A DNA stretch of 28,463 nucleotides, taken from a virus. The stretch is from positions 1 to 28,463 of the IMG/VR virus record IMGVR_UViG_3300025120_000393. One strand, written 5' to 3'. Numbering within the stretch: the first letter of the stretch is position 1; the number at the start of each line of letters is the position of its first letter. The position numbers and the translations under genes were made by a program. Below are positions 15,532-23,100 of the stretch, one piece after another. The notes below the pieces were generated by a model that had not been told where the DNA came from, ran no database searches, and was given only the letters and a program-made list of their open reading frames with translations.

Positions 15532-16724
15532 TGCCATTCACATCAACATCAACAAATACTATTAAAGTAGGATATGTTAGTAAGTTTGAAGGATATATTA
15601 GTGGATTAACTATTCAAGAAGCGAATGATTATGAGAGTTTATCTGAAGGAACTACATTTATTTTTGTAGATGGAGATGGTGGAGTTAGATATCTCAGTAT
15701 TGATCAAGTCAATCAGTTAACCACAGATGATCTAAAAAGAAAAAAAGCATGTGATGTTGGCCCCAAATCATGCGGACCCCCAAACATAAATTTTTTTGGT
15801 GGAGGAGGAATTGGAGTAAAGGGAAACCCAATCATAGATCGTGATGGAAATATTTTAGCAGTAGATATTGTTGATGGTGGATATGGTTACACAAGTCCCC
15901 CTCAAATTAGAGCAGTTGACTTATGTAATAATGGAAGCGGTGCAGTTTTAGTTCCAGTATTAGATCCCACAGGAGTAATTACAAATGTTATAGTTGAGGA
16001 TAGTGGTTCAGGATATCTGCCATCAAGTGAAGGAGAACCTTCACCACAGTATCCAGTTTTAATAACACTGACTGATGTTATAGTCAAAAATCCCGGTCTA
16101 AATTATGATCCAAATGATACTATAATAATCAGTCCTAATAATGGAACTAATTTATCTTTTTCTCTAGATCCTTTTGGAAAAGTAAATTCAGTTAAAGTTA
16201 ATAGAGGTGGAAACTTTACATCACTTCCTGATATTTTCATGGATACTGACGCGGGAGTTAATGCACAATTCACTCCTGTGTTTGGAATTGTTCGTGATCC
16301 ACTGGTTCCTCAGATTGCTGACCCTGGAGAAATTGTTCAAGTTTATGATCTTATTGGACTTCAAATTAATGGTTATGTTGATGGTAAAGCATATTATGGT
16401 AATGTATTTTTTGATAACGGAATAAAATATGCAGGGGTTAGAAATACTGGGGTAATAGTTTATGAAACTCTGAAAGAAAGTATTACCAAAGATATTCAAC
16501 CAAAATCCCCTATTTCAACTGAAACAATAGACATAGATTATACAGAAACTGCTGATCAAACTGATACTAGTGCATCCACAGTAGTAAGATCTACTGGTAC
16601 ACGTCAAACTTCAGAACCAACAACTACACCTATAACCACAACTACAACGACGACATCAACATCAAGTGGATCTTCTTCAAGTAGCGGATCTTCAGGTGGA
16701 GGTGGAGGTGGTGGTGGTTACTAA
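15531..16724 (+). CDS. Virion structural protein with GxGY repeats and Thr/Ser/Gly-rich tail
   Basis: 397 residues, not assignable to a T4 gene. Residues 1-75 form a small domain (VGYVSKFEGYISGLTIQEAN). Then at least four beta-type repeats follow the plan [D/G-x-V/I-x-x-V-x-V/I-x-x-x-G-x-G/N-Y/F], for example AVDIVDGGYGYTSPPQIRAV, NVIVEDSGSGYLPSSE, DVIVKNPGLNYDPND and SVKVNRGGNFTSLPDIFMD. A further folded part (YDLIGLQINGYVDGKAYYG) precedes a C-terminal Thr/Ser-rich stretch and a poly-Gly end (about 345-397). Its position between gp5 and the beta-helix protein makes a hub/spike-associated role likely. The gene starts within the gp5 stop codon (TAATG). The same GxGY-type repeats occur in the 1987-aa protein. 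Confidence 0.6.
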   Translation: MPFTSTSTNTIKVGYVSKFEGYISGLTIQEANDYESLSEGTTFIFVDGDGGVRYLSIDQVNQLTTDDLKRKKACDVGPKSCGPPNINFFGGGGIGVKGNPIIDRDGNILAVDIVDGGYGYTSPPQIRAVDLCNNGSGAVLVPVLDPTGVITNVIVEDSGSGYLPSSEGEPSPQYPVLITLTDVIVKNPGLNYDPNDTIIISPNNGTNLSFSLDPFGKVNSVKVNRGGNFTSLPDIFMDTDAGVNAQFTPVFGIVRDPLVPQIADPGEIVQVYDLIGLQINGYVDGKAYYGNVFFDNGIKYAGVRNTGVIVYETLKESITKDIQPKSPISTETIDIDYTETADQTDTSASTVVRSTGTRQTSEPTTTPITTTTTTTSTSSGSSSSSGSSGGGGGGGGY

Positions 16725-16730
16725 TAAATA
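16723..16730 (+). promoter_or_regulatory. Late promoter before the beta-helix spike gene
   Basis: AATAAATA begins at the last base-pairs of the preceding stop codon and ends 25 nt before the ATG at 16756. Core and spacing match the elements before gp26 and the 1987-aa gene. Confidence 0.5.
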
Positions 16731-16755
16731 CTAAAAATCTCTTCAATACTATTTT

Positions 16756-17301
16756 ATGGCAGAAAAGAAAAATTATTGGACTCAAGTAATTGGAGCGATG
16801 AATGGTGCTATATCTTTTGGTGGTCTTTCAAAAGATAAAGCAGTCACTTCTAGTATTGAACTCCAAGCTCTTGATGGTAGACATTTTATAGATTTAACAG
16901 AAGACGGAGTTCGTGAAGGTTGGACTACGATAAATTCTCCTGGAGCAACTTCAATCAATTCTGGGGAAGATTTGAGTAAAGGTCAAAACGGGATCTTTCT
17001 AAATGCGGAAAATGGTGATATAATTATTAGAGCCAAGGACGGAAAAATACGTATTGAAGGTACTGATGTAGAAATTTGTGCTACTGGAGGAGATCCAGAG
17101 GGTAATTTTTTAGTTAATGCAAATCAATCAGCTAAAATAGATTCAAAAAATATCACAATTGATGCAAAACAGTCATTAAAATTACTCTCAACTGGTTTTA
17201 TGACCATAAATGGGAAATTAGGAACTCAAATATTATCATCTATAGTTAATGGCGTATCTTGTGCAACAAATCCCGACAAAAAACCAGGACAAATAAGGTA
17301 A
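16756..17301 (+). CDS. Beta-helix spike protein resembling the gp5/VgrG C-terminal needle
   Basis: 181 residues. From about residue 30 on, the sequence is a succession of short strands with regularly placed Gly, Asp and Asn: SIELQALDGRHFIDLTEDG, GIFLNAENGDIIIRAKDGKI, RIEGTDVEI, then NQSAKIDSKNITIDAKQSL and KLLSTGFMTINGKLG. This is the pattern of the triple-stranded beta-helix that forms the membrane-piercing spike in T4 gp5 and VgrG. The gp5-like protein upstream (13162-15531) has no such region, so the spike appears to be a separate polypeptide in this phage. Two Cys (in EICATGG and VSCATNP) could bind metal or pair. A late promoter lies just upstream. Confidence 0.6.
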   Translation: MAEKKNYWTQVIGAMNGAISFGGLSKDKAVTSSIELQALDGRHFIDLTEDGVREGWTTINSPGATSINSGEDLSKGQNGIFLNAENGDIIIRAKDGKIRIEGTDVEICATGGDPEGNFLVNANQSAKIDSKNITIDAKQSLKLLSTGFMTINGKLGTQILSSIVNGVSCATNPDKKPGQIR

Positions 17302-17310
17302 AAATTAACA

Positions 17311-18102
17311 ATGGCATTTCAATTCGATGAAACACACGTTTATGATGGGCAATCACTTGTATGTAAAGAAAATAAAATTCCAATAGCACTTGGAGTTGGA
17401 CCAACCAAAATTAAGTGCTCATCATATCATCAAGGACCACTTTTAGTTGGAAGTGAAAATACGTTTCCATTTGTGTATGCAACAGTGATGATTGGTCCTT
17501 CAGCACATGGAGCTCCAACTCCAATTGTTCCGGGGGCACTCTGTAGTGGGATTAGTAATCCATATTCTTTGGCAGTGTCTGGACCATCTGCATTTTTGGG
17601 GAACGTTGATACCAATTCAAATGTTGCAGTTGGATTAAATCTGCTTGCCCAAGGAGAAGTAATTTCAAATTGTGGTGGTCATCTTCTTTCTGCAAAGAAA
17701 AACTTTGATATTCCACACCCGACAAAAGGAGGTTATCGTTTAAGGCATACATGTCCAGAAGGACCATCAAATGATGTATACTTTAGAGGAAAACTTAGAA
17801 ACAAAAAAGAAATTTTACTTCCAGGATATTGGGAAAAACTTGTTGACCCAACAACGATTACAGTTAATTTGACACCAATTGGTGCTCATCAAAATATAAT
17901 TGTAAAGAGGATCAGTGATAATAAAATCTATCTCCAAGCAAATGGAGGAATGCCGATCAATTGTTATTATCATGTGTTTGGAACTCGTGCTGATGGAGAA
18001 AGATTAATTGCAGAATATGAAGGAGAGTCTCCGACAGACTATCCAGGAAACAATAATGAATATTCAATTTCAGGATATCACTACGACATTAAGGAGAATT
18101 AA
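17311..18102 (+). CDS. Virion protein with C-terminal domain shared with next gene (spike-tip or fibre candidate)
   Basis: 263 residues. Residues 1-125 are beta-rich with several Gly/Pro turns and a SAHGAPTPIVPGALCSG segment. The position after a beta-helix spike is where T4-like phages encode the PAAR-type tip gp5.4, but I do not see a convincing PAAR zinc motif. Residues about 130-263 form a domain seen again in the next gene: FDIPHPTKGGYRLRHTCPEG, VYFRGKL, LLPGYWEKLVDP, then INCYYHVFGTRADGERLI and AEYEGESP. Similar segments occur in marine phage tail proteins. The gene starts 9 nt after the beta-helix gene and ends 2 nt before the paralogue. Confidence 0.55.
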   Translation: MAFQFDETHVYDGQSLVCKENKIPIALGVGPTKIKCSSYHQGPLLVGSENTFPFVYATVMIGPSAHGAPTPIVPGALCSGISNPYSLAVSGPSAFLGNVDTNSNVAVGLNLLAQGEVISNCGGHLLSAKKNFDIPHPTKGGYRLRHTCPEGPSNDVYFRGKLRNKKEILLPGYWEKLVDPTTITVNLTPIGAHQNIIVKRISDNKIYLQANGGMPINCYYHVFGTRADGERLIAEYEGESPTDYPGNNNEYSISGYHYDIKEN

Positions 18103-18104
18103 TT

Positions 18105-18767
18105 ATGGCCGGCGAAATGGAATTCAAACCAGGACAAAGCGGAAAAGATTGTTCAGAAAAAGCAGGTGGATGGGGACTTAAGTCAGCGGTATTTGACTAT
18201 ATTTGGAAGGGTGATATTGATCAGTCTAAGTATCCAGAAGATGCATGTCCTCCAAGATACCATGGAAATGCACAAATTGATAACTTGCAAGTCAATGCAA
18301 ATCTTACATCTCCGGCTGCAGCAATAACAAATATCACAGGGACTATTAATGTTCAATCCTGGAAAGGATTTGATATTAAACATCCAAACAAAGAGAATCA
18401 TCGACTCAGGCACATTTGTTTAGAAGGTCCAGAAGCCGGTGTTTATATTCGAGGAAGACTTACAAGTACAAATGTAATTGATCTTCCAGATTATTGGAGC
18501 GGACTGATTGATCCAGAATCCATTACTGTTTCTCTCTCTCAAATTGGATCTTCGCAAGATTTGATTATTGATAAAATTGAATGGGGTAAAAAAGTATATG
18601 TTAGGTCTGGAAATGCATCAACGATTGATTGCTACTACACTATCCATGCATCCAGAATTGATGGAGAGCCTTTGATCGTTGAATATGAGGGTGAGACACC
18701 CGCAGAATATCCAGGTGGATCAAAACAGTTTTCAATCTCTGGATATGACTATGATGCTAGAGGTTGA
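18105..18767 (+). CDS. Virion protein, paralogous C-terminal domain
   Basis: 220 residues. Residues about 87-220 repeat the domain of the upstream gene: FDIKHPNKENHRLRHICLEG, VYIRGRL, DLPDYWSGLIDPESITV, IDCYYTIHASRIDGEPLI, and VEYEGETPAEYPGG, with the same closing SISGY.YD. The N-terminal 85 residues differ (Cys-containing, GKDCSEKAGGWGLKSAVFDY, ACPPRYHGN), so the pair arose by duplication with exchange of the N-terminal attachment part. Likely a tail fibre or spike accessory protein; function not known. Its TGA stop lies inside the -35 box of a sigma-70-type promoter for the following small gene. Confidence 0.55.
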   Translation: MAGEMEFKPGQSGKDCSEKAGGWGLKSAVFDYIWKGDIDQSKYPEDACPPRYHGNAQIDNLQVNANLTSPAAAITNITGTINVQSWKGFDIKHPNKENHRLRHICLEGPEAGVYIRGRLTSTNVIDLPDYWSGLIDPESITVSLSQIGSSQDLIIDKIEWGKKVYVRSGNASTIDCYYTIHASRIDGEPLIVEYEGETPAEYPGGSKQFSISGYDYDARG

Positions 18768-18792
18768 CAAGGACTCTTGAGTGCCTTACAAT
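18764..18792 (+). promoter_or_regulatory. Consensus sigma-70 promoter for the 62-aa gene
   Basis: TTGACA (18764-18769) and TACAAT (18787-18792) are spaced by exactly 17 nt, with 11 of 12 bases matching consensus. The expected start near 18799 lies just before the ATG candidates at 18807 and 18816. The promoter overlaps the stop codon of the upstream structural gene. This is a host-type early promoter embedded at the end of a late gene run. Confidence 0.75.
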
Positions 18793-18806
18793 ACATATGT
18801 AATCAA

Positions 18807-18995
18807 ATGAACCACATGCAGGACGATTTCCTTTCCCGTTGCGTTGTTGACCCTGTAGGACGTAAGTTCTACTTGTATTCTGAGCAAGGTGATGAGCGTG
18901 TTGTGGATTGTGAAACAATGGAACAGTTCATGTCCGTGTTAGAACTAGTCCGTGATCGTTGCCCAGAAGATAAACTTGCATATGCTCCTCTCTGA
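18807..18995 (+). CDS. Small cyanophage protein of unknown function
   Basis: 62 residues from ATG 18807 (59 from ATG 18816). A TTG at 18777 in the same frame is upstream of the predicted transcription start, so it is a poor start. The sequence MQDDFLSRCVVDPVGRKFYL followed by YSEQGDERVVDCETMEQFM looks like a compact alpha/beta protein and resembles short conserved cyanophage proteins I have seen without known function. Two Cys are present, no membrane segment. It is probably expressed early: a consensus promoter precedes it and an intrinsic terminator follows 23 nt after its stop. The leader is very short (8-17 nt). Confidence 0.6.
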   Translation: MNHMQDDFLSRCVVDPVGRKFYLYSEQGDERVVDCETMEQFMSVLELVRDRCPEDKLAYAPL

Positions 18996-19018
18996 GGGGA
19001 AAATGAACTTTTAATTCC

Positions 19019-19070
19019 AAAAAAGGGGGCAAAAAAATCCCGGCAAAAATTTGCCCTATTACCTTTTTTT
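19019..19070 (+). terminator. Rho-independent terminator
   Basis: AAAAAAGG (19019-19026) pairs with CCTTTTTT (19062-19069), and GGGCAAA (19027-19033) pairs with TTTGCCC (19050-19056), leaving a 16-nt loop and a 5-nt bulge. A run of seven T ends the structure. It would stop transcripts of the 62-aa gene and also late readthrough from the structural genes. An alternative inner hairpin GGCAA/TTGCC (19042-19055) is possible. Confidence 0.7.
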
Positions 19071-19072
19071 AA

Positions 19073-19213
19073 ATGACTTACCTACTATCTCTCTACGAAG
19101 AAATCCTAATTTGTTACGATTATGAGACCAGAAACCCGACAGTCTATGGAAATGTTATTCTATGCAAAGTGGAATCTTCCAAAAGCAGCAAAAAACTGCA
19201 ACCTAACAAATAA
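19073..19213 (+). CDS. Possible 46-aa protein overlapping the next small gene
   Basis: An ATG directly after the terminator opens 46 codons (MTYLLSLYEEILICYDYETR...). The N-terminal 20 residues have a helix-like hydrophobic/acidic pattern, while the C-terminal half is Lys/Ser-rich and overlaps the 58-aa ORF in another frame, so it may be mostly spurious. There is no ribosome binding site and no recognised family. Listed because the region between terminator and 19122 is otherwise empty. Confidence 0.25.
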   Translation: MTYLLSLYEEILICYDYETRNPTVYGNVILCKVESSKSSKKLQPNK

Positions 19214-19298
19214 AGAGTGCAAGATCGTTTTTAATGAATATTGTGCATTTCATCCCCCAACCTGGAATGTAAGTGATGAAACAACTATTTGTAGTTAG
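19122..19298 (+). CDS. Small protein with HTH-like segment
   Basis: 58 residues starting at ATG 19122: MRPETRQSMEMLFYAKWNLP, then KAAKNCNLTNKECKIVFNEY, then CAFHPPTWN. The middle, AAKNCNLTNKECKIVF, has the spacing of a helix-turn-helix (small residue, turn, hydrophobic recognition-helix positions), so a small DNA-binding role is conceivable. It resembles short conserved cyanophage proteins without assigned function. The last 23 nt overlap the start of the 98-aa ORF in another frame (ATG 19276). No clear Shine-Dalgarno. Confidence 0.5.
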   Translation: MRPETRQSMEMLFYAKWNLPKAAKNCNLTNKECKIVFNEYCAFHPPTWNVSDETTICS

Positions 19299-19569
19299 TG
19301 TCGGTGACAACTCCTGTGTCACTCATGATGGATATATTCAGATTGGAATCTTCAATCATTCTGTAGAGAAACATCTTGAGATGAATCCTTTGATTGATTG
19401 GCAAGTAACCTATTGGATGCCTGATATTTTTATTCACAGATACAAGAGAATCAACTACCAGCATACTATGAGAGCTAACGAAGGTTCTCCTAGAACTGAT
19501 AATGCTATGGATAGTCGTCCTAGAGACTTCCCCGATCAACCAACTGAAAGGTTAGAAAGAACCCTGTAA
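19276..19569 (+). CDS. Hypothetical protein, 97 aa
   Basis: Begins at ATG 19276 (a GTG three bases earlier is also in frame). The N-terminal two thirds (QLFVVSVGDNSCVTHDGYIQ, IGIFNHSVEKHLEMNP, WQVTYWMPDIFIHRYKRINY) look like a folded beta-rich domain, and the C-terminal third is hydrophilic and Arg/Pro/Asp-rich (SRPRDFPDQPTERLER). No family recognised. It ends 5 nt before the tRNA gene, so the tRNA may be released from a common transcript. Confidence 0.45.
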   Translation: MKQLFVVSVGDNSCVTHDGYIQIGIFNHSVEKHLEMNPLIDWQVTYWMPDIFIHRYKRINYQHTMRANEGSPRTDNAMDSRPRDFPDQPTERLERTL

Positions 19570-19574
19570 CTCTT

Positions 19575-19658
19575 GCGAGTATGGCGGAATCGGTAGACGC
19601 ACCAGACTTAAAATCTGTTGAGAGCAATCTCGTGGGAGTTCAAGTCTCCCTACTCGCA
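19575..19658 (+). tRNA. tRNA-Leu (anticodon TAA)
   Basis: 84 nt with full cloverleaf. Acceptor arm GCGAGTA (19575-19581) pairs with TACTCGC (19651-19657), followed by discriminator A and no encoded CCA. The anticodon loop CTTAAAA contains TAA, reading UUA. A long variable arm (GAGAGCAATCTC) and a T-arm GGGAG-TTCAAGT-CTCCC are class II features. UUA codons are frequent in AT-rich phage genes, so it may supplement the host supply during late translation. Confidence 0.95.
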
Positions 19659-19675
19659 CTTCTAAATAAACGAAA

Positions 19676-19692
19676 ATAGGACGTTTTCCTAT
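19676..19692 (+). promoter_or_regulatory. Hairpin covering the ribosome binding site and start codon of the 89-aa gene
   Basis: ATAGGA (19676-19681) and TCCTAT (19687-19692) form a perfect 6-bp stem with loop CGTTT. The stem includes the only Shine-Dalgarno-like AGGA and the first two bases of the ATG (19691). Folding would block initiation, so translation may be temperature-, ribosome- or protein-controlled. Confidence 0.45.
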
Positions 19693-19960
19693 GAAATACC
19701 GAATTGATACAAAATATGTTTGGTATAATGAAGGAAAATTAATTGTTTTCATGTACTTCATTCAAGGAATCCCATTTACCTTTGATGAATTACCTGATGA
19801 AAGTATTTTTGATCTTGAACTTATCAAACTAGCTGACGCAGAAAAAAGATGGGAACCCGACGAGGTTTATCTTGGTTATTCTTATTTAATGGAGGAAGAA
19901 TGCCATCCTTGTATTTTTGATCTTGAACTAGAAAATCCAGAATGTTTACCTGTAGACTAA
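19691..19960 (+). CDS. Hypothetical acidic protein, 89 aa
   Basis: Starts at ATG 19691 with AGGA 9 nt upstream. The protein is acidic and aromatic-rich (YRIDTKYVWYNEGKLIVFMY, FDELPDESIFDLELIKLADA, then VYLGYSYLMEEECHPCIFDL). The two FDLEL motifs, one near the middle and one near the C terminus, form a short internal repeat. Three Cys lie in the last 25 residues. No family recognised; its acidity would fit a protein-binding or DNA-mimic role but nothing shows this. It is followed 1 nt after the stop by the 53-aa gene. Confidence 0.5.
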   Translation: MKYRIDTKYVWYNEGKLIVFMYFIQGIPFTFDELPDESIFDLELIKLADAEKRWEPDEVYLGYSYLMEEECHPCIFDLELENPECLPVD

Positions 19961-19961
19961 T

Positions 19962-20123
19962 ATGAAAATACAACTTTGGTACGCAGAAGAAATGAGACAA
20001 TGGAGATGGATATTGTCTGACGACACTGACCCATATATTCAAGAATCTGGCCAACAACCACAATTAAGAGATGCAATGAATGATGTTGCCACTACTGTAG
20101 AGTATATTTTACAAAACGACTAA
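19962..20123 (+). CDS. Small cyanophage protein, 53 aa
   Basis: MKIQLWYAEEMRQWRWILSD, then DTDPYIQESGQQPQLRDAMN, then DVATTVEYILQ. The beta-beta-alpha arrangement with Trp-rich strands and the ESGQQ turn resembles a short protein that I have seen in several cyanomyoviruses, with no assigned function. The start is 1 nt after the upstream stop codon (TAATATG), which suggests coupling. Too short for many gene finders, but codon use and composition resemble neighbouring genes. Confidence 0.5.
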   Translation: MKIQLWYAEEMRQWRWILSDDTDPYIQESGQQPQLRDAMNDVATTVEYILQND

Positions 20124-20133
20124 TTATTAAATG

Positions 20134-20140
20134 ATAAATA
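20134..20140 (+). promoter_or_regulatory. Late promoter before the 1987-aa gene
   Basis: ATAAATA ends 29 nt before the ATG at 20170, with core and spacing as in the other late elements of the window. Confidence 0.55.
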
Positions 20141-20169
20141 ATCCATAACAGAACTATAGTGCAAATAAG

Positions 20170-23100
20170 ATGGGTCTTTCAAGATTAGAGAATTTTCTTA
20201 AGAATGCTCGTGGCAATATTTTGTATGTAAGTCCCAATGATTTGGATTCTACAGATAGTATAGAAAATAAAGGTAACTCTTTAACGAGACCATTCAAAAC
20301 TATTCAAAGAGCTCTTATTGAAGCAGCAAGATTTTCATATCAGCGTGGATTAAACAACGACAGATTCGGCAATACTACAATATTACTATATCCAGGAGAT
20401 CACGTTGTTGATAATAGGCCTGGATGGATACCTATCCCTGATGGAGCAAACGCTAAATTTAGGTTAAGGGATGGTACAGAATCATCTGATTTTCCTGCAT
20501 GGGATCTAACTACAATATATGATCTTAATAGTGCAGATAATGCTCTTTATAAGATGAATAGTATTCATGGAGGAGTAATTGTTCCTCGTGGTACTTCTAT
20601 CGTTGGTCTAGATTTAAGAAAGACTAAAATTCGCCCAAAATATGTTCCAAATCCATCTAATGACAATATTGAGAGAAGTGCTCTTTTTAGAGTAACAGGT
20701 GCCTGCTATTTCTGGCAGTTCTCTATGTTTGATGCAGATCCAAATGGATTATGCTATCAAGACTATACTACAAATAAGTTTGTACCTAATTTTTCCCACA
20801 ACAAACTCACATGTTTTGAGTATGCTGATGGTGTTAATAATATTGATATCAAAGATTCTTTCCAAACCTTCGGTACTAATAGAACTGATCTTGACGTATA
20901 TTATGAAAAAATTGGCCTTGTATATGGATCTGCAAGTGGTAGAGAAATTGAACCAGATTATCCATCTACTGCACTTGATATTGAACCAAAAATTGATGAG
21001 TTTAGAATTGTTGGATCTACTGGTGCCTCTGCAGGTATCACCAGCATTAAATCTGGAGATGGATCTATCTCATCTTCTCTCATTACAGTCACTACATCAG
21101 AAAAAGTCTCTGGGTTAGATGTAGACACTCCATTTAGAGTAGAGGGAATCACTGCAACTGGATATAACGGACAATTTGTTGTTAGTGAAAAATTAAGTGA
21201 TACTCAATTTAGATATGAAGTTCAAAATGCGCCAATTGATGCTCTTCCGACTGTACTAGGATCGACAGTAACTCTTCAATCCGATACAGTTACTTCTGCA
21301 TCTCCATACATCTTCAATCTCAGTTTGAGATCTGTTTTTGGTATGTGTGGTATGCACGCTGATGGAAATAGAGCCACAGGCTTTAAATCTATGGTTGTGG
21401 CCCAATTCACGGGTATTAGTTTACAGAAAGATGATAATGCATTTATTAAATATAATTCAACAACAGGTGTATATGATGATTCTACCGTTCCTGGAAATGA
21501 AAAGTTAAGTACAGATTCGAGCTCAATCTATAAACCATCGTATGTCAACTTTCATATTAAGTGCTCTAATAATTCAGTTATTCAGTCAGTTTCTATCTTT
21601 GCGATTGGATATGCAGAGCACTTTGTTGTTGACACTGGTGGTGATATGTCTATCACCAACTCCAACTCTAACTTTGGAGCTAAATCTCTCAATGCAATTG
21701 GATTCAGACAAGATGCATTCTCACAAGATGATTTTGGTTTTATTACTCATATTTTACCTCCAAAAGAGATTTCAATTTCAGAAAATGTTATTGAATTTAA
21801 TTCAGTTGATATTAATACAACCATTGGTGTTGGAACTATTGGACACTTGTATTTGTATCAACAAACAAACCCAGATATCCCACCAGAAAACGTATTAGAA
21901 GGATTTAGGGTTGGTGCTAGAGATTTAGATTCTTTAAAAGTTCTTGTTCCATCAGGAGGAACTCCAACAGAATTTAGTTCCCGTATTGTCATGCCGAATG
22001 GGACAGGATTTAATACAACATCTCAATACAGTTCAGAAAAAGTTTTTAAAGTCGATAGAAATGTCTCTGGAATCAATAGTATTACAAGTAGTGTAATTAC
22101 TTTAACAGAACCACACACTTTTCAAGATGCAGAATCCGTTCGTGTCTTAAGTGATAATGGTAGATTGCCTGATGGATTGGATCCTAATATTGTTTATTTT
22201 GCAATTACAAATCAAAATGCCTCTTCAGGACTAACAACACATAATACAATTAAACTTGCAAAAACAGAGACTGATGCAAAGAATGCATCTGCTCTTACAA
22301 TCAATAATCTTGGTGGTTCTCTCAAGATTCTAAGTAGGGTATCTGATAAAAATTCTGGAGATATTGGTCACCCGATTCAATTTGATAATAGCCCAGATCA
22401 AAATAGAAAACAGTGGTATATTAATGTATCAACTGCATCAACTGACAATGGAATTTATAGGGATGTTGTTCTTGATGAGAATGGGTTAGGACTTGGATCA
22501 ACAGCATTAGGAGAAGCCACCCCAAGATCATTTATTAAAAGAAAATCTGATACAAGAAGTTCTATTGACACTCTCTATAGGGTCAGATACGTAATACCTT
22601 CTAGTAATGGAGGAGTTATTGCCAGACCGCCTGTTGACGGATTTATTGTTCAAGAATCAAATACATCTATTGGATCTACGAATAGTGAAGTTGCAACTTA
22701 TTTTGGATCTGGAACATTAAACCACGTCAATGAAAGTAGAAATTTTAGATTCATTGCTCATGCAAACTGGGGTTCAAATATAGGAAATATCCTATCAGAA
22801 CTTCCTCATGATCTTTCTGTTGGATCTTTAGTCAAATTAGTTGATATCAAGAGTGGTGTTAATACAACTGGTATTGGAAATTCTGGATTTAATGGTACTT
22901 TCCCGGTTACCGGGATCACTAGTGCAAGAGAATTTACTGTTGGGATTAACACAGATCCTGGAGCATTTACTAACGATACTCTTACAAGAAACACAAGTCT
23001 TCCTAGATTTGAGAGAAAGAAATATAATACAACATACTATGTACAAAATGTACAGGAGATACAATCATATCGTAGAAGTGAGCAAGATGGAATTTATTAT

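Noticed and set aside
17311-17690. PAAR spike-tip protein
   Set aside because: Position after the beta-helix protein fits, but the His/Cys zinc ligands and the PAAR-type repeats are not evident, so only an unassigned virion protein is claimed.
18777-18806. TTG start for the 62-aa gene
   Set aside because: It lies between the -35 and -10 boxes of the promoter, upstream of the predicted transcription start.
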